Positions 25,432 to 33,582 of a stretch of 64,000 nt of DNA are shown one piece after another. The notes beneath the pieces are model-generated. The model saw nothing but the letters and a program-made list of their open reading frames with translations. It was not told the origin of the DNA and ran no database searches. The DNA lies in NCBI GenBank assembly GCA_934462715.1, contig CAKSIJ010000002.1, positions 62,001 through 126,000 on the forward strand. Direction: 5' to 3'. The position numbers and the translations under genes were made by a program. The DNA is from an uncultured Clostridia bacterium. GTDB taxonomy: Bacteria > Bacillota > Clostridia > UBA1381. Each line of letters opens with the position of its first letter. Within the stretch, counting starts at the first letter, position 1.

Positions 25432-28400
25432 TTATTTTTTGATTCCTCTCGGCAGCGTAAACACATTTTGATTATCTACTCCGTACAGTACCGGCAGCGG
25501 ATATGCAAGCTTTTCCGAATAAACCCATACAGGCTCACCCTCGCCGCTTCCCATCCAGCCGAGCAAACCGCCATCTGAAACCGGGGCAATATAAAAATCC
25601 GCTTTTAAAAGATTATCGGCAGACTGCGCATTTCCGCTCACGGCGTCATCGGCTCTGTTGCCGGAAACGAATATTTTCTCCAAATAATAATTATTATCCA
25701 CATATCCGCCCTCCGACGCTGCGCAAACCTCGCCCAAATATCCGTCGGTTATAATATAAGGACTTATGACAACCGCTCCCGAAATATTTCCGTCGGTATT
25801 TTTTCCTGCTATGCCGCCGGCAAAAATCAGATCGTTTTGACTGTAATCCACTGCTTTTTGGCTTATTTCACCGAGAGTATACACGTTTTGAACGCTTGCG
25901 CCCTCTCCGTATCCCACAATTCCGCCGATATAGCTTTTCTGCGATTTTGCCGATTGAGAATACTGGCTCAAAGAGTTCATAATAAGACCGCCGTTTGCCG
26001 TGCCGCATATTCCGCCGGCATACACTCCCGAATTGACTGCATTTTCCGGTGCTGTTGTCATATTTCCGTAAGACGAGCATTTATATATTTCTCCGCCGTT
26101 CAGTATTCCGGCAATTCCTCCGGCATAGGTAACCGCAGCGGTTGAGCTTATCGTTCTTCCGCCGAACGAATTATATATCATACCCGAATAGTTTATTCCG
26201 CATATTCCTCCCAGAACCGCATTTGAATTTTCTCTGTCTGTTATTGCGCTGAGCCTTGAATCATAGCTGCATCCGTTTATGAATCCCTCATTCTGAGCGG
26301 TTATACCTCCTGCCGTTGCCGATAATGCATTGATTGTAATATCGGCGGTGCATTTTGAACTGTATATATTGGTATAATTCATGGCGCAGATTCCGCCTGC
26401 AAGCGTTTCTCTGTCATACTGATATGCTTTAATCGTTCCCGAGGCGGTACATGAGGTTATTGTTCCGTAATTCGCACCGGCAAGAATGCCTACATAGCTG
26501 TGACCCTCTATGTATGCGTTTTCAACTCTCAAATTTCTCACCGAGGCACCGTAAAGCGTTCCGAACAGACCGTACTGTGAAACAGAAGCGCTGTATTCTA
26601 TTTTCATATTTCTGACAGTATGTCCTTTTCCGTCAAGAGTTCCTCTGAAGCCGTTTTCGTAGTCGGCACTGCCGCTTGTCAGTCCTATCGGATTCCAGCT
26701 GTTTGAAGCCGTCAGCGTTATATCGTTTTTCAGATAATAATGTCCGCTTAAATTGTTTTGTATGCTTATAAGTTCTTGTTCGTTTGATATTGCTTTTGGA
26801 GCATATACCGTAATACCCTCCTGTATTTTTGGTTTTCCGGCAGCTTTCGGTATCGGCAGAGCAAAACATTCATCAAAAACCCATGTTCTTCCAAAGCTCC
26901 ACTTGAGAGTTTTCTCATAAAACCCGTACGAGGTCATATCCTCCCACGATATTTCATCTCCGTCCTGACCGTTTTTATCTCTGTAAATCTCGCTTCCCGA
27001 CAGCATTTCATCATACACATAATTATTTTCGCAAATACCTCCGTCACGGTTAGTCGATATTCTTCCGCTGTTTTTTGTAAGTGTGTCCTCCGCTTCTATC
27101 GAAGCTCCGACGCAGTTTTTTATTGTTCCGCCGATATTGATTCCCGAAACGGACGAAGAATACAAATCGGAATATACTGAGGTCACTGCCGAAATACAAT
27201 CGCTGACAGTTCCCGAATTGTAGCCGGATATACCGCCCGAATATGCCGTTGATGTCACCGCATATGCGGCGGACAGACAATTTTTAATTACTCCGTCATT
27301 TTTGCCTGCTATTCCCCCGGCAATATTTTTATCTGCGGAAACAATTCCTGTCACAGTGCAGTTTTCTATAGTTCCGCCCTTTGATTCTCCTGCAATGATT
27401 CCGGCATAGCTCTCACTGCTTACATTAGCCGATACCGACAGATTTTTAACCGAACCGCCGTTCAAAGCCGCAAATATTCCGCCGTATTCGCCGCCGTTTA
27501 CTGTTATTCCCGTTATGCTGTGACCGCCGCCGTCAAAAACTCCCGAAAACATATCGTCCTGTTCAAGTGAAATGCCTATCGGCGTCCATACTCCGTTGTA
27601 TTCAATATTATCGCACAGCAAAAAGCACTTATCCGTATAATTCCTTATATGTTCAAGCTGATATTTTGTATAAATTCTGTACGGATCGCCGGGCGTTCCG
27701 CTCCCATCCGAAAACGGCAGCGGCGCTGCGTTCATTATAGAATGTACTCTGCTGACCGCACCTTTTTCGTCAACGGCATACAAATATATATTATACTCTT
27801 TCTTCTCGCCTACCGGTATTTCAACGGTTATTTCTTCATTTGCGCTCTTTATCTCCGTCAAAAGGTCTGTAAGCTCCGTTCTCTCAGGAATATATGCGCT
27901 GTTGGTCTTTTCCGACAGCATAGCTTTCGCATATATTCTGCACGGCTTATTTGTTTTAATCTTAACACTTACGGAGGATTCTCTGCCCGTTTCCGACAGC
28001 TTCGGATAACCATACACAAAGCTTATATTTTCATCGCCCTTGCCTGCTTTTTTCTCATATTCCGAAACAAGCTTTATTGCCTGTTCCGCTTTTATCGGTG
28101 CTTTCGGCGATATAGCGGCTCCGTTTTCCTCAGGGTACAGTCCGTTTGCAACCGCATATTTAATATAATCAATTGAGTAATCCGGACATTCGTCCGATAA
28201 TATTTCTCCCATATTATGCTCCGTGCCGAAATATGAGTTGACCTTGTACGCCCTTGAAACAAACGTTATTGCCTCGCTTACTGTCAGCATTGCGCCCGGC
28301 ATAAATCCCCCCTCGGGGTTTCCCAAAGCGATTTGCCTGTGTTCAGCATTTGCTATATATGTATAATTCCAGTCTGCGTCGCGTATATCGTAAAAGGAGC

Positions 28401-28608
28401 AAATATATATATCCCTGGTGTAACCGAGCTTTTTCATCAATAACGATACAAATTCGCTTCTTGTTATATAGAGATTTGTCCCGGTTTTGTTTTCCTCAGC
28501 CAAAACCTCGGCATAAAAATCCTCCGCAGATTTTCCGTCCTGTGCCAAAGTATTCATTGGCAAAAGCATTATCATAAGACAAATAGTAATTATTCTTTTA
28601 ACGCTCAT
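25432..28608 (-). CDS. SLH-anchored surface protein with GLUG-type beta repeats
   Basis: This 1058-residue protein has a signal peptide (ending near NTLAQDG) after a strong AAGGAGG site. Residues about 40-190 contain two to three SLH-like repeats (YITRSEFVSLLMKKLGYTR, MLTVSEAITFVSRAYKVNS, PIKAEQAIKLVSEYEKK), which would bind secondary cell-wall polymer. Residues about 300-560 and 620-1010 carry many copies of a GLUG-like Gly-rich motif of the type GGIAGKNDGVIKNCLSAAYA, predicted to build a beta-solenoid. The two solenoid blocks each open with a YxLxNDI-type strand. It is likely displayed on the cell surface; adhesion is plausible but not shown. No catalytic motif was seen. Confidence 0.85.
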   Translation of the reverse strand: MSVKRIITICLMIMLLPMNTLAQDGKSAEDFYAEVLAEENKTGTNLYITRSEFVSLLMKKLGYTRDIYICSFYDIRDADWNYTYIANAEHRQIALGNPEGGFMPGAMLTVSEAITFVSRAYKVNSYFGTEHNMGEILSDECPDYSIDYIKYAVANGLYPEENGAAISPKAPIKAEQAIKLVSEYEKKAGKGDENISFVYGYPKLSETGRESSVSVKIKTNKPCRIYAKAMLSEKTNSAYIPERTELTDLLTEIKSANEEITVEIPVGEKKEYNIYLYAVDEKGAVSRVHSIMNAAPLPFSDGSGTPGDPYRIYTKYQLEHIRNYTDKCFLLCDNIEYNGVWTPIGISLEQDDMFSGVFDGGGHSITGITVNGGEYGGIFAALNGGSVKNLSVSANVSSESYAGIIAGESKGGTIENCTVTGIVSADKNIAGGIAGKNDGVIKNCLSAAYAVTSTAYSGGISGYNSGTVSDCISAVTSVYSDLYSSSVSGINIGGTIKNCVGASIEAEDTLTKNSGRISTNRDGGICENNYVYDEMLSGSEIYRDKNGQDGDEISWEDMTSYGFYEKTLKWSFGRTWVFDECFALPIPKAAGKPKIQEGITVYAPKAISNEQELISIQNNLSGHYYLKNDITLTASNSWNPIGLTSGSADYENGFRGTLDGKGHTVRNMKIEYSASVSQYGLFGTLYGASVRNLRVENAYIEGHSYVGILAGANYGTITSCTASGTIKAYQYDRETLAGGICAMNYTNIYSSKCTADITINALSATAGGITAQNEGFINGCSYDSRLSAITDRENSNAVLGGICGINYSGMIYNSFGGRTISSTAAVTYAGGIAGILNGGEIYKCSSYGNMTTAPENAVNSGVYAGGICGTANGGLIMNSLSQYSQSAKSQKSYIGGIVGYGEGASVQNVYTLGEISQKAVDYSQNDLIFAGGIAGKNTDGNISGAVVISPYIITDGYLGEVCAASEGGYVDNNYYLEKIFVSGNRADDAVSGNAQSADNLLKADFYIAPVSDGGLLGWMGSGEGEPVWVYSEKLAYPLPVLYGVDNQNVFTLPRGIKK

Positions 28609-28751
28609 GTGTTACACCTCCTTTTACAAAGCTTACGAGTTTATCTTATCACATTTTTTTTAAAATTTAAAGTGTTTTTTACTATTGTTTTTTATTTGTT
28701 AATATAATCGGCATTAATTATCAATATTGCCTCAAAGTTAAATACAAACGC

Positions 28752-28807
28752 AAAAAAACACGGACGCAGCCGTTCTGCCGAATCTGGCGGCATACAACCG
28801 TATCCGT
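28752..28807 (-). terminator. Terminator of pyruvate kinase
   Basis: On the minus strand ACGGA...TGCCG pairs with CGGCA...TCCGT around a 7-nt loop, with internal bulges, and is followed by a run of seven T. It starts 18 nt after the pyk stop. Confidence 0.75.
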
Positions 28808-28824
28808 ATTTTAATTGTTCACAT

Positions 28825-30240
28825 TTATATTGTTTCAACCTTAATCATGTTGGTGTTTCCGGATTTTCCGTTAATCATTCCGCCGGTAATAACAACCGTA
28901 TCTCCCTTTTTAAGGTCGAAGTTTTCCTTTGCCGCCCTTGCCGCATGATAGAAAAGTACATCGGTAGAATTAAATTCCTCGCTTAAAACAGGCTTCACTC
29001 CCCATGAAAGCGCAAGCTTGTACCATACTCTCTTGTTTGTCGCCATACCTAAAATGTCGGTAGGCGCACGGAATCTCGATACCATTCTGACCGTCATGCC
29101 CGACATTGACGTAACCACTATTGCCTTTGCTCCTATATCTATCGCCATACCGCAGGTTGCATGAGAAATTGCGTCAACCTGATTTTTGATTTTAAAGTCA
29201 TAAGTTCTGAAGCGTGTTTCATAGTGTATATGCGATTCCGTTTCCTTTACTATCTCGGACATTATTCTTACAGTAGTAACGGGATATTTTCCTGCGGCGG
29301 ATTCGCCCGACAGCATTACTGCGCTCGTTCCGTCATATACCGCATTTGCAACGTCGGAAATTTCCGCTCTTGTCGGACGCGGATTGTGAATCATGGATTC
29401 AAGCATTTCGGTTGCCGTAATGACGCGTTTTCCCAAAAGTCTGCATTTGGTTATCAGATATTTCTGTATTGCCGGGAGCTCCGCAAACGGCACCTCCACT
29501 CCGAGGTCGCCTCTTGCAATCATTATTCCCTCACATTCCTTGCAGATTTCTTCAATGTTGTCTATCCCTGCACGGTTTTCGATTTTTGCTATAACGTCAA
29601 TATCGTTTCCGCCGTTATCCGCAAGAAATTTCTTTATCGAAAGCAAGTCCTCCTTTGATGAAACAAAGGAAGCCGCAATATAATCAACCCCGTGCTCTAT
29701 TCCGAAAAATATATCCTTTTTATCGTCCTCGCTCAGATATATCTTGTGCATATGCTTGTTTGGAAAGCTCATGCTTTTTCTGTTTGAAAGCTCTCCGCCT
29801 ATAAGCACCTTGCATACCACATCTTTTCCCTTTATTTCCGTAACCTCAAAGCTGACCAGTCCGTTGTTGACAAGCACCTTGTCACCGACCGACAGATCCT
29901 TTGCAAGACCGTCGTAATTTACCGATACTCTCGTTTTATCTCCCTCAATATCCTCGGTTGTAAAGGTAAATTCATCTCCGTCAGCAACCGTAACGGAATT
30001 ATTGCGAAAGGTCTTGATACGGTATTCCGGGCCCTTTGTGTCAAGCATCATGGCAATCGGAAGTCCGAGCTTCTCTCTCACCTTTTTTATAATTTCGATT
30101 GTTCTTCTATGCTCCTCGTGCGTCCCGTGTGAAAAATTCAGTCTTGCAACATTCAAGCCTGCCTTGCACATTGCTTCAAAGGTTTCCTCATTATTGCTTG
30201 ACGGTCCTATTGTACATACTATTTTGGTTTTTCTCATCAT
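28825..30240 (-). CDS. pyk: Pyruvate kinase
   Basis: The protein has 471 residues, the standard bacterial length without a C-terminal phosphohistidine extension. It converts phosphoenolpyruvate and ADP to pyruvate and ATP in glycolysis. The barrel begins TKIVCTIGPSSNNEE and has NFSHGTHEEH, the B domain after MLDTKGPEYR, the metal and substrate segment DVIAKIENRAGIDNI, ARGDLGVEVPF, and the family signature around ITATEMLESMIHNPRPTRAE. A C-terminal allosteric domain follows. A strong promoter lies at 30300-30328 and a terminator follows, so it appears to be a single-gene unit. Confidence 0.97.
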   Translation of the reverse strand: MMRKTKIVCTIGPSSNNEETFEAMCKAGLNVARLNFSHGTHEEHRRTIEIIKKVREKLGLPIAMMLDTKGPEYRIKTFRNNSVTVADGDEFTFTTEDIEGDKTRVSVNYDGLAKDLSVGDKVLVNNGLVSFEVTEIKGKDVVCKVLIGGELSNRKSMSFPNKHMHKIYLSEDDKKDIFFGIEHGVDYIAASFVSSKEDLLSIKKFLADNGGNDIDVIAKIENRAGIDNIEEICKECEGIMIARGDLGVEVPFAELPAIQKYLITKCRLLGKRVITATEMLESMIHNPRPTRAEISDVANAVYDGTSAVMLSGESAAGKYPVTTVRIMSEIVKETESHIHYETRFRTYDFKIKNQVDAISHATCGMAIDIGAKAIVVTSMSGMTVRMVSRFRAPTDILGMATNKRVWYKLALSWGVKPVLSEEFNSTDVLFYHAARAAKENFDLKKGDTVVITGGMINGKSGNTNMIKVETI

Positions 30241-30299
30241 TATAACCGTATCTCCCTTCAGACAAGCGATAAAAAAAATTCTACCGCAATTATATAATA

Positions 30300-30328
30300 A
30301 TTATATATTCAAAAAGAGGTAAAGTCAA
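30300..30328 (-). promoter_or_regulatory. Promoter of pyk
   Basis: On the minus strand TTGACT, a 17-bp spacer and a perfect TATAAT lie about 60 bp upstream of the start codon. Confidence 0.75.
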
Positions 30329-30424
30329 TGATTTTTACCGTTTCTTAACCGCTTTTTTACTTATATTTTACAGTATACACAAAGTTAATACAAAATACAA
30401 ATAAATTTGTTATGTTTTTTATGA

Positions 30425-32050
30425 TTAAATTAGTTTGCAGGCAAAAAGCATATTGTAAATCATCTGCGCTATTTCTTCTCTTGTGATTTCCTCATACGGC
30501 TTTATTTCCTGTTCCCCGCAATCCAAAATTTTATATTTTACGCACATAGCCGCCGGAAGCTGCGCCCATTCCGGCAATTCGGCATAATCGTAATAAACCG
30601 CCAGTAAATCTCTTGCTTCGCTTACCGATTCGGGAAATTCGAGTCCGCACAGCCTTGCGGCTCTTGCAAGCATTGTTAGTGCTTCGGTGCGTGTAATCGT
30701 ACCCTGCGGATTAAATTCCGTTTCGGTTACTCCGTTTACAATTCCTAAGTCAAAAGCCGCTCCGATATAACCGCAGAACCAATCAGAGCGCAAGACGTCT
30801 CGGAAGCAATCCTTTTCCGACTGACCGATTCCGAGCGCACGCACCGATATTGCCGCAAATTCCGCTCTTGTCATTTTATCGGACGGGTTAAATTCGTTTT
30901 CGGTTTTTCCCGATATGATACCTCTTTCGGCAAGCGCTTCGATTGCCCGTTTGCTCTTTGATCCGGAAATATCATCAAAGGTCTTGCCTTCAAAAATAAC
31001 TACCCTCTTTTTTACGCTGCTGTCGGATATATTATCTTCGGACTTTCCGGGAATAAGACTTGTGCCGATTCTGTCGGTCATATTGTAAATCGGATTTTTT
31101 CCGTTCAAAAATCTGTAATATGAATCAAGAGCACACAAAGCCTGCTCAGTTGACATCTGATTAACCTCGTTATCCTCTCTTGTGTGCTTAAATCCCCCGT
31201 CCGCATAAAACGACATCAATGCGTCGTATGCGCTGTTTCCGTTTTTTGCAAAGCGTTCGTCCCCGGCGGAAATGCCGAGTGTTGAAAGTGCGATAAGCAC
31301 CTGAGCCGTGCTTTCGCAGTTTTCCTTTCCTCCGCTTATAAATCCGCCGTTCTCACTCTGCATAAAAGACAAAGCCGCAAGACCCTTTTCTATATTCTCC
31401 GATATATTCTTTACCTCCTTGTACGGTGCAAGAGCGGTCAGCGACATAGCTGTCACGTCCGGATCGGATTCTCCGTTTTCCGTCAGAGAAAAACCGCCGT
31501 CCGGATTTTGCATATCGAGTATTTTGTCGATTAGCATCTCACGAGTTGTTTTTACCGCCCCTGTATGATTGTCGGGAATATCGTAATTTCTTGAATCAAA
31601 TGCAATAAGAGCCCATATTGCGCCGTTCACACCCTGCCAAACGGTTTTTTCGTAATCGGCAAGAGGAAGCAGTAAATTATACCCCCCGGCATTTGACGGA
31701 TCTCCGCCAATCGCCGCAACCGCAAGCGCAGTTCTGGAATACTCCGTATATTTTTTTTCATGCAGAATTCCTCCGCACTCCTCTAACTTATCCATAAGCC
31801 TTTTGAAGTATCCGTCAAAGTATTCTCCCGGAATACTTTCTGCGCTCCTCTCCAAGCCTATCACCGCCCATTCTCCGCCTATACTTCCGTTTTGCGGCTC
31901 GCTCACGTTTTCATATACATATTTTGCTGTTGCTTGCAGTGCCGTCAATACGTCAATATCCGATTTATCCGCCAAAACCGTCACATATGACAGAGCATAA
32001 ACCGCCGCTATCACGCAGGCAACTGCCTTTTTAAAGCTTTTCGTTATCAT
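30425..32050 (-). CDS. SLH-domain surface protein with a prenyltransferase/squalene-oxidase-like toroid
   Basis: The protein has 541 residues with a signal peptide ending near TVLADK. Residues about 40-330 contain repeats such as ILDMQNPDGGFSLTENGESD and LSFMQSENGGFISGGKENCE. These are the Q/N-x-x-GGF helix-hairpin repeats of the alpha-alpha toroid family that includes squalene cyclases and prenyltransferase beta subunits. The C-terminal 170 residues form three SLH repeats (FDDISGSKSKRAIEALAERG; FRDVLRSDWFCGYIGAAFDL; the last ends EEIAQMIYNMLF). Secreted SLH-toroid proteins are not classical terpene cyclases, and may bind peptides, polyprenyl lipids or glycans. The promoter is near-consensus. 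The function is unknown. Confidence 0.85.
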   Translation of the reverse strand: MITKSFKKAVACVIAAVYALSYVTVLADKSDIDVLTALQATAKYVYENVSEPQNGSIGGEWAVIGLERSAESIPGEYFDGYFKRLMDKLEECGGILHEKKYTEYSRTALAVAAIGGDPSNAGGYNLLLPLADYEKTVWQGVNGAIWALIAFDSRNYDIPDNHTGAVKTTREMLIDKILDMQNPDGGFSLTENGESDPDVTAMSLTALAPYKEVKNISENIEKGLAALSFMQSENGGFISGGKENCESTAQVLIALSTLGISAGDERFAKNGNSAYDALMSFYADGGFKHTREDNEVNQMSTEQALCALDSYYRFLNGKNPIYNMTDRIGTSLIPGKSEDNISDSSVKKRVVIFEGKTFDDISGSKSKRAIEALAERGIISGKTENEFNPSDKMTRAEFAAISVRALGIGQSEKDCFRDVLRSDWFCGYIGAAFDLGIVNGVTETEFNPQGTITRTEALTMLARAARLCGLEFPESVSEARDLLAVYYDYAELPEWAQLPAAMCVKYKILDCGEQEIKPYEEITREEIAQMIYNMLFACKLI

Positions 32051-32085
32051 AACATTCTCTCCCTTAGCGCAATTTTTACCTAAAT

Positions 32086-32114
32086 ATTATAACATCCGCA
32101 AAAGCTTTTGTCAA
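32086..32114 (-). promoter_or_regulatory. Consensus promoter of the SLH/toroid gene
   Basis: On the minus strand a perfect TTGACA, a 17-bp spacer and a perfect TATAAT lie 36 bp before the start codon. This predicts strong expression. Confidence 0.85.
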
Positions 32115-32240
32115 CTGCTTGCCACTCTTACAAAATACATCCTCATCGGCATTTCCATTGCCGATTTCAACAAACCGTGCGAAAAAACCGCTGTCATTTT
32201 TAATATATATGTAAAATTTCCGCTGTTTCAATAAAACCTA

Positions 32241-32269
32241 TTGCCATACGGCTAAATTCATGTTAAAAT
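32241..32269 (+). promoter_or_regulatory. Promoter of the DUF1275 gene
   Basis: TTGCCA (32241-32246), a 17-bp spacer and TAAAAT (32264-32269) lie 35 bp before the start codon, which has AAAGGAAAG as ribosome site. Confidence 0.65.
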
Positions 32270-32304
32270 ATTAACGTATAACATTTGTAAAGGAAAGATT
32301 ATAA

Positions 32305-33066
32305 ATGCTGAAAATGACCAGACAGATGTCGGAAAGCTATCTGCTCGGAGGTTTACTGACTCTCATCGGAGGTTTTCTCGACGCTTACACATACCTTTCA
32401 AGAGGCAAGGTATTCGCAAATGCCCAAACCGGAAATGTTGTCCTGTTGGGACTTCATATAGCCGACGGAGATTTCAAAGGCGCTTTGTTTTATCTCATGC
32501 CTGTGCTGACCTTTGCCGTAGGTGTACTAATTTCTTCATTCATAAAGGACAAATTCAAAGGAAAATCAAAATTGCACTGGCGGCAGATTGTTGTTGCGAT
32601 AGAAGCGGCGGCTCTTTTGGCAGTTACCTTTTTAAAATCAAATATGGCGGCAAATATACTTGTTTCGTTTGTCTGTGCGCTTCAGGCGCAAACCTTCAGA
32701 AAAGTACACGGTCACGCACTTGCTACAACCATGTGTACCGGCAATCTCAGAATCGCAACCGAAACGCTCTACAGCGCAGCAAAAACAAAAAGCAGAAAGC
32801 TTGTATCAAAATGCAGGCAATACTATTTTATAATTGTTACTTTTCTTGCCGGTGCGGCAATCGGCACTCTTATAACCAACCGATATATGCAAAAAAGCTG
32901 CATTTTCGCTTTCGGCGGTCTGGTTCTTGCATTTTTGTTTATGTTTATCGATACCGAAAAGGATAAAATCAAAGCGGAAATCAAAAATGAAATTGAAAAG
33001 GCTGTTGAAAAAGAAGTTGAAAAGGAAATTGAAAAAGAACTGAAAAAGGAAGCTGAAAAGCAATGA
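32305..33066 (+). CDS. DUF1275 (YoaK-like) membrane protein with a charged tail
   Basis: The protein has 253 residues with about six predicted membrane helices. The family signature is clear: GGLLTLIGGFLDAYTYLSRG near the start, FANAQTGNVVLLG, and the later HGHALATTMCTGNLR. YoaK/DUF1275 proteins are integral membrane proteins of uncertain function. The last 38 residues are almost entirely Lys and Glu in an irregular EKE-type repeat, predicted as one long charged helix facing the cytoplasm; this tail is unusual for the family. It has its own promoter and a terminator at 33111-33135. Next to it lies a truncated AraC gene. Confidence 0.88.
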   Translation: MLKMTRQMSESYLLGGLLTLIGGFLDAYTYLSRGKVFANAQTGNVVLLGLHIADGDFKGALFYLMPVLTFAVGVLISSFIKDKFKGKSKLHWRQIVVAIEAAALLAVTFLKSNMAANILVSFVCALQAQTFRKVHGHALATTMCTGNLRIATETLYSAAKTKSRKLVSKCRQYYFIIVTFLAGAAIGTLITNRYMQKSCIFAFGGLVLAFLFMFIDTEKDKIKAEIKNEIEKAVEKEVEKEIEKELKKEAEKQ

Positions 33067-33110
33067 TAAACGCTTTTTTGCAGCTATATATTTTAATATC
33101 AAATTCGGTA

Positions 33111-33135
33111 AAAAGGCGGTTTTATACCGCCTTTT
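33111..33135 (+). terminator. Terminator of the DUF1275 gene
   Basis: GGCGGT and ACCGCC (33115-33120, 33126-33131) form a 6-bp stem with a 5-nt loop, followed by TTTT and preceded by AAAA. Confidence 0.8.
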
Positions 33136-33391
33136 AGCGTAAAAGCTCCGACGGTGCGCAACCGCATATTCTGTGAAATGCTTTATAAAATCCGCTTGAC
33201 GAATTAAAACCGCACGAAAACGCAGCGTCCGTTATATTCTTTTCGCCGTTGCAAAAGGTTGATAAAAACAGCTTTATTCTGCTTCGCGCAATGTAATCCG
33301 ACGGCGATACAGACGCATATTTTAAAAATATTTTTGAGGAGAAGCAGCTGCTCGGGCAAGCGGTATTCGGAGGCTGGATTGCAGCAGTCAA
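33134..33391 (-). pseudogene. AraC-family regulator remnant (second half of the HTH domain only)
   Basis: About 75 residues match the end of an AraC DNA-binding domain: FLKYASVSPSDYIARSRIK, then ITDAAFSCGFNSSSGFYKAF and the final CAPSELLR. Typical AraC proteins have 250-300 residues, and here the first HTH helix and the whole sensor domain are missing. Upstream in frame there is a TAA within 25 bases of 33391. No ribosome site precedes the opening codon. It appears to be the 3' stump of a regulator that was cut by a recombination event near 33350. Confidence 0.75.
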
Positions 33392-33518
33392 AATAGCAAA
33401 ATACGCTTATGACTGTTTATGTGACGCAGCCAAAAAGGTTAACTGGGAGGAATGTGGCTATAATATTGTTTTTGCACTTGAAGCAGCAATTCATTGCTGT
33501 AATGATAAATCCTGCTAA
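33348..33518 (+). other. Possible short Cys-rich peptide frame (no ATG)
   Basis: On the plus strand a frame closed upstream by TAA reads a 56-residue peptide with FGGWIAAVKIAKYAYDCLCD and an end AIHCCNDKSC before TAA at 33516. GAGGAG lies 6 nt before an in-frame CTG at 33348, but there is no ATG, GTG or TTG in frame nearby. The composition (amphipathic, five Cys, Gly-Gly near the start) resembles small secreted peptides or bacteriocin-like cores. It may also be a fragment of a larger gene joined to the AraC stump. Not a confirmed gene. Confidence 0.25.
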
Positions 33519-33522
33519 ACGC

Positions 33523-33564
33523 AAACGAATAAAACCCGTCGCCTATGACGGGTTTTATTCGTTT
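33523..33564 (-). terminator. Terminator of glmS (bidirectional)
   Basis: A perfect 18-bp stem (AAACGAATAAAACCCGTC and its complement) with a 6-nt loop lies 19 nt past the glmS stop, with T-rich arms in both directions. Confidence 0.85.
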
Positions 33565-33582
33565 ATATAATATTCCGTGCAA

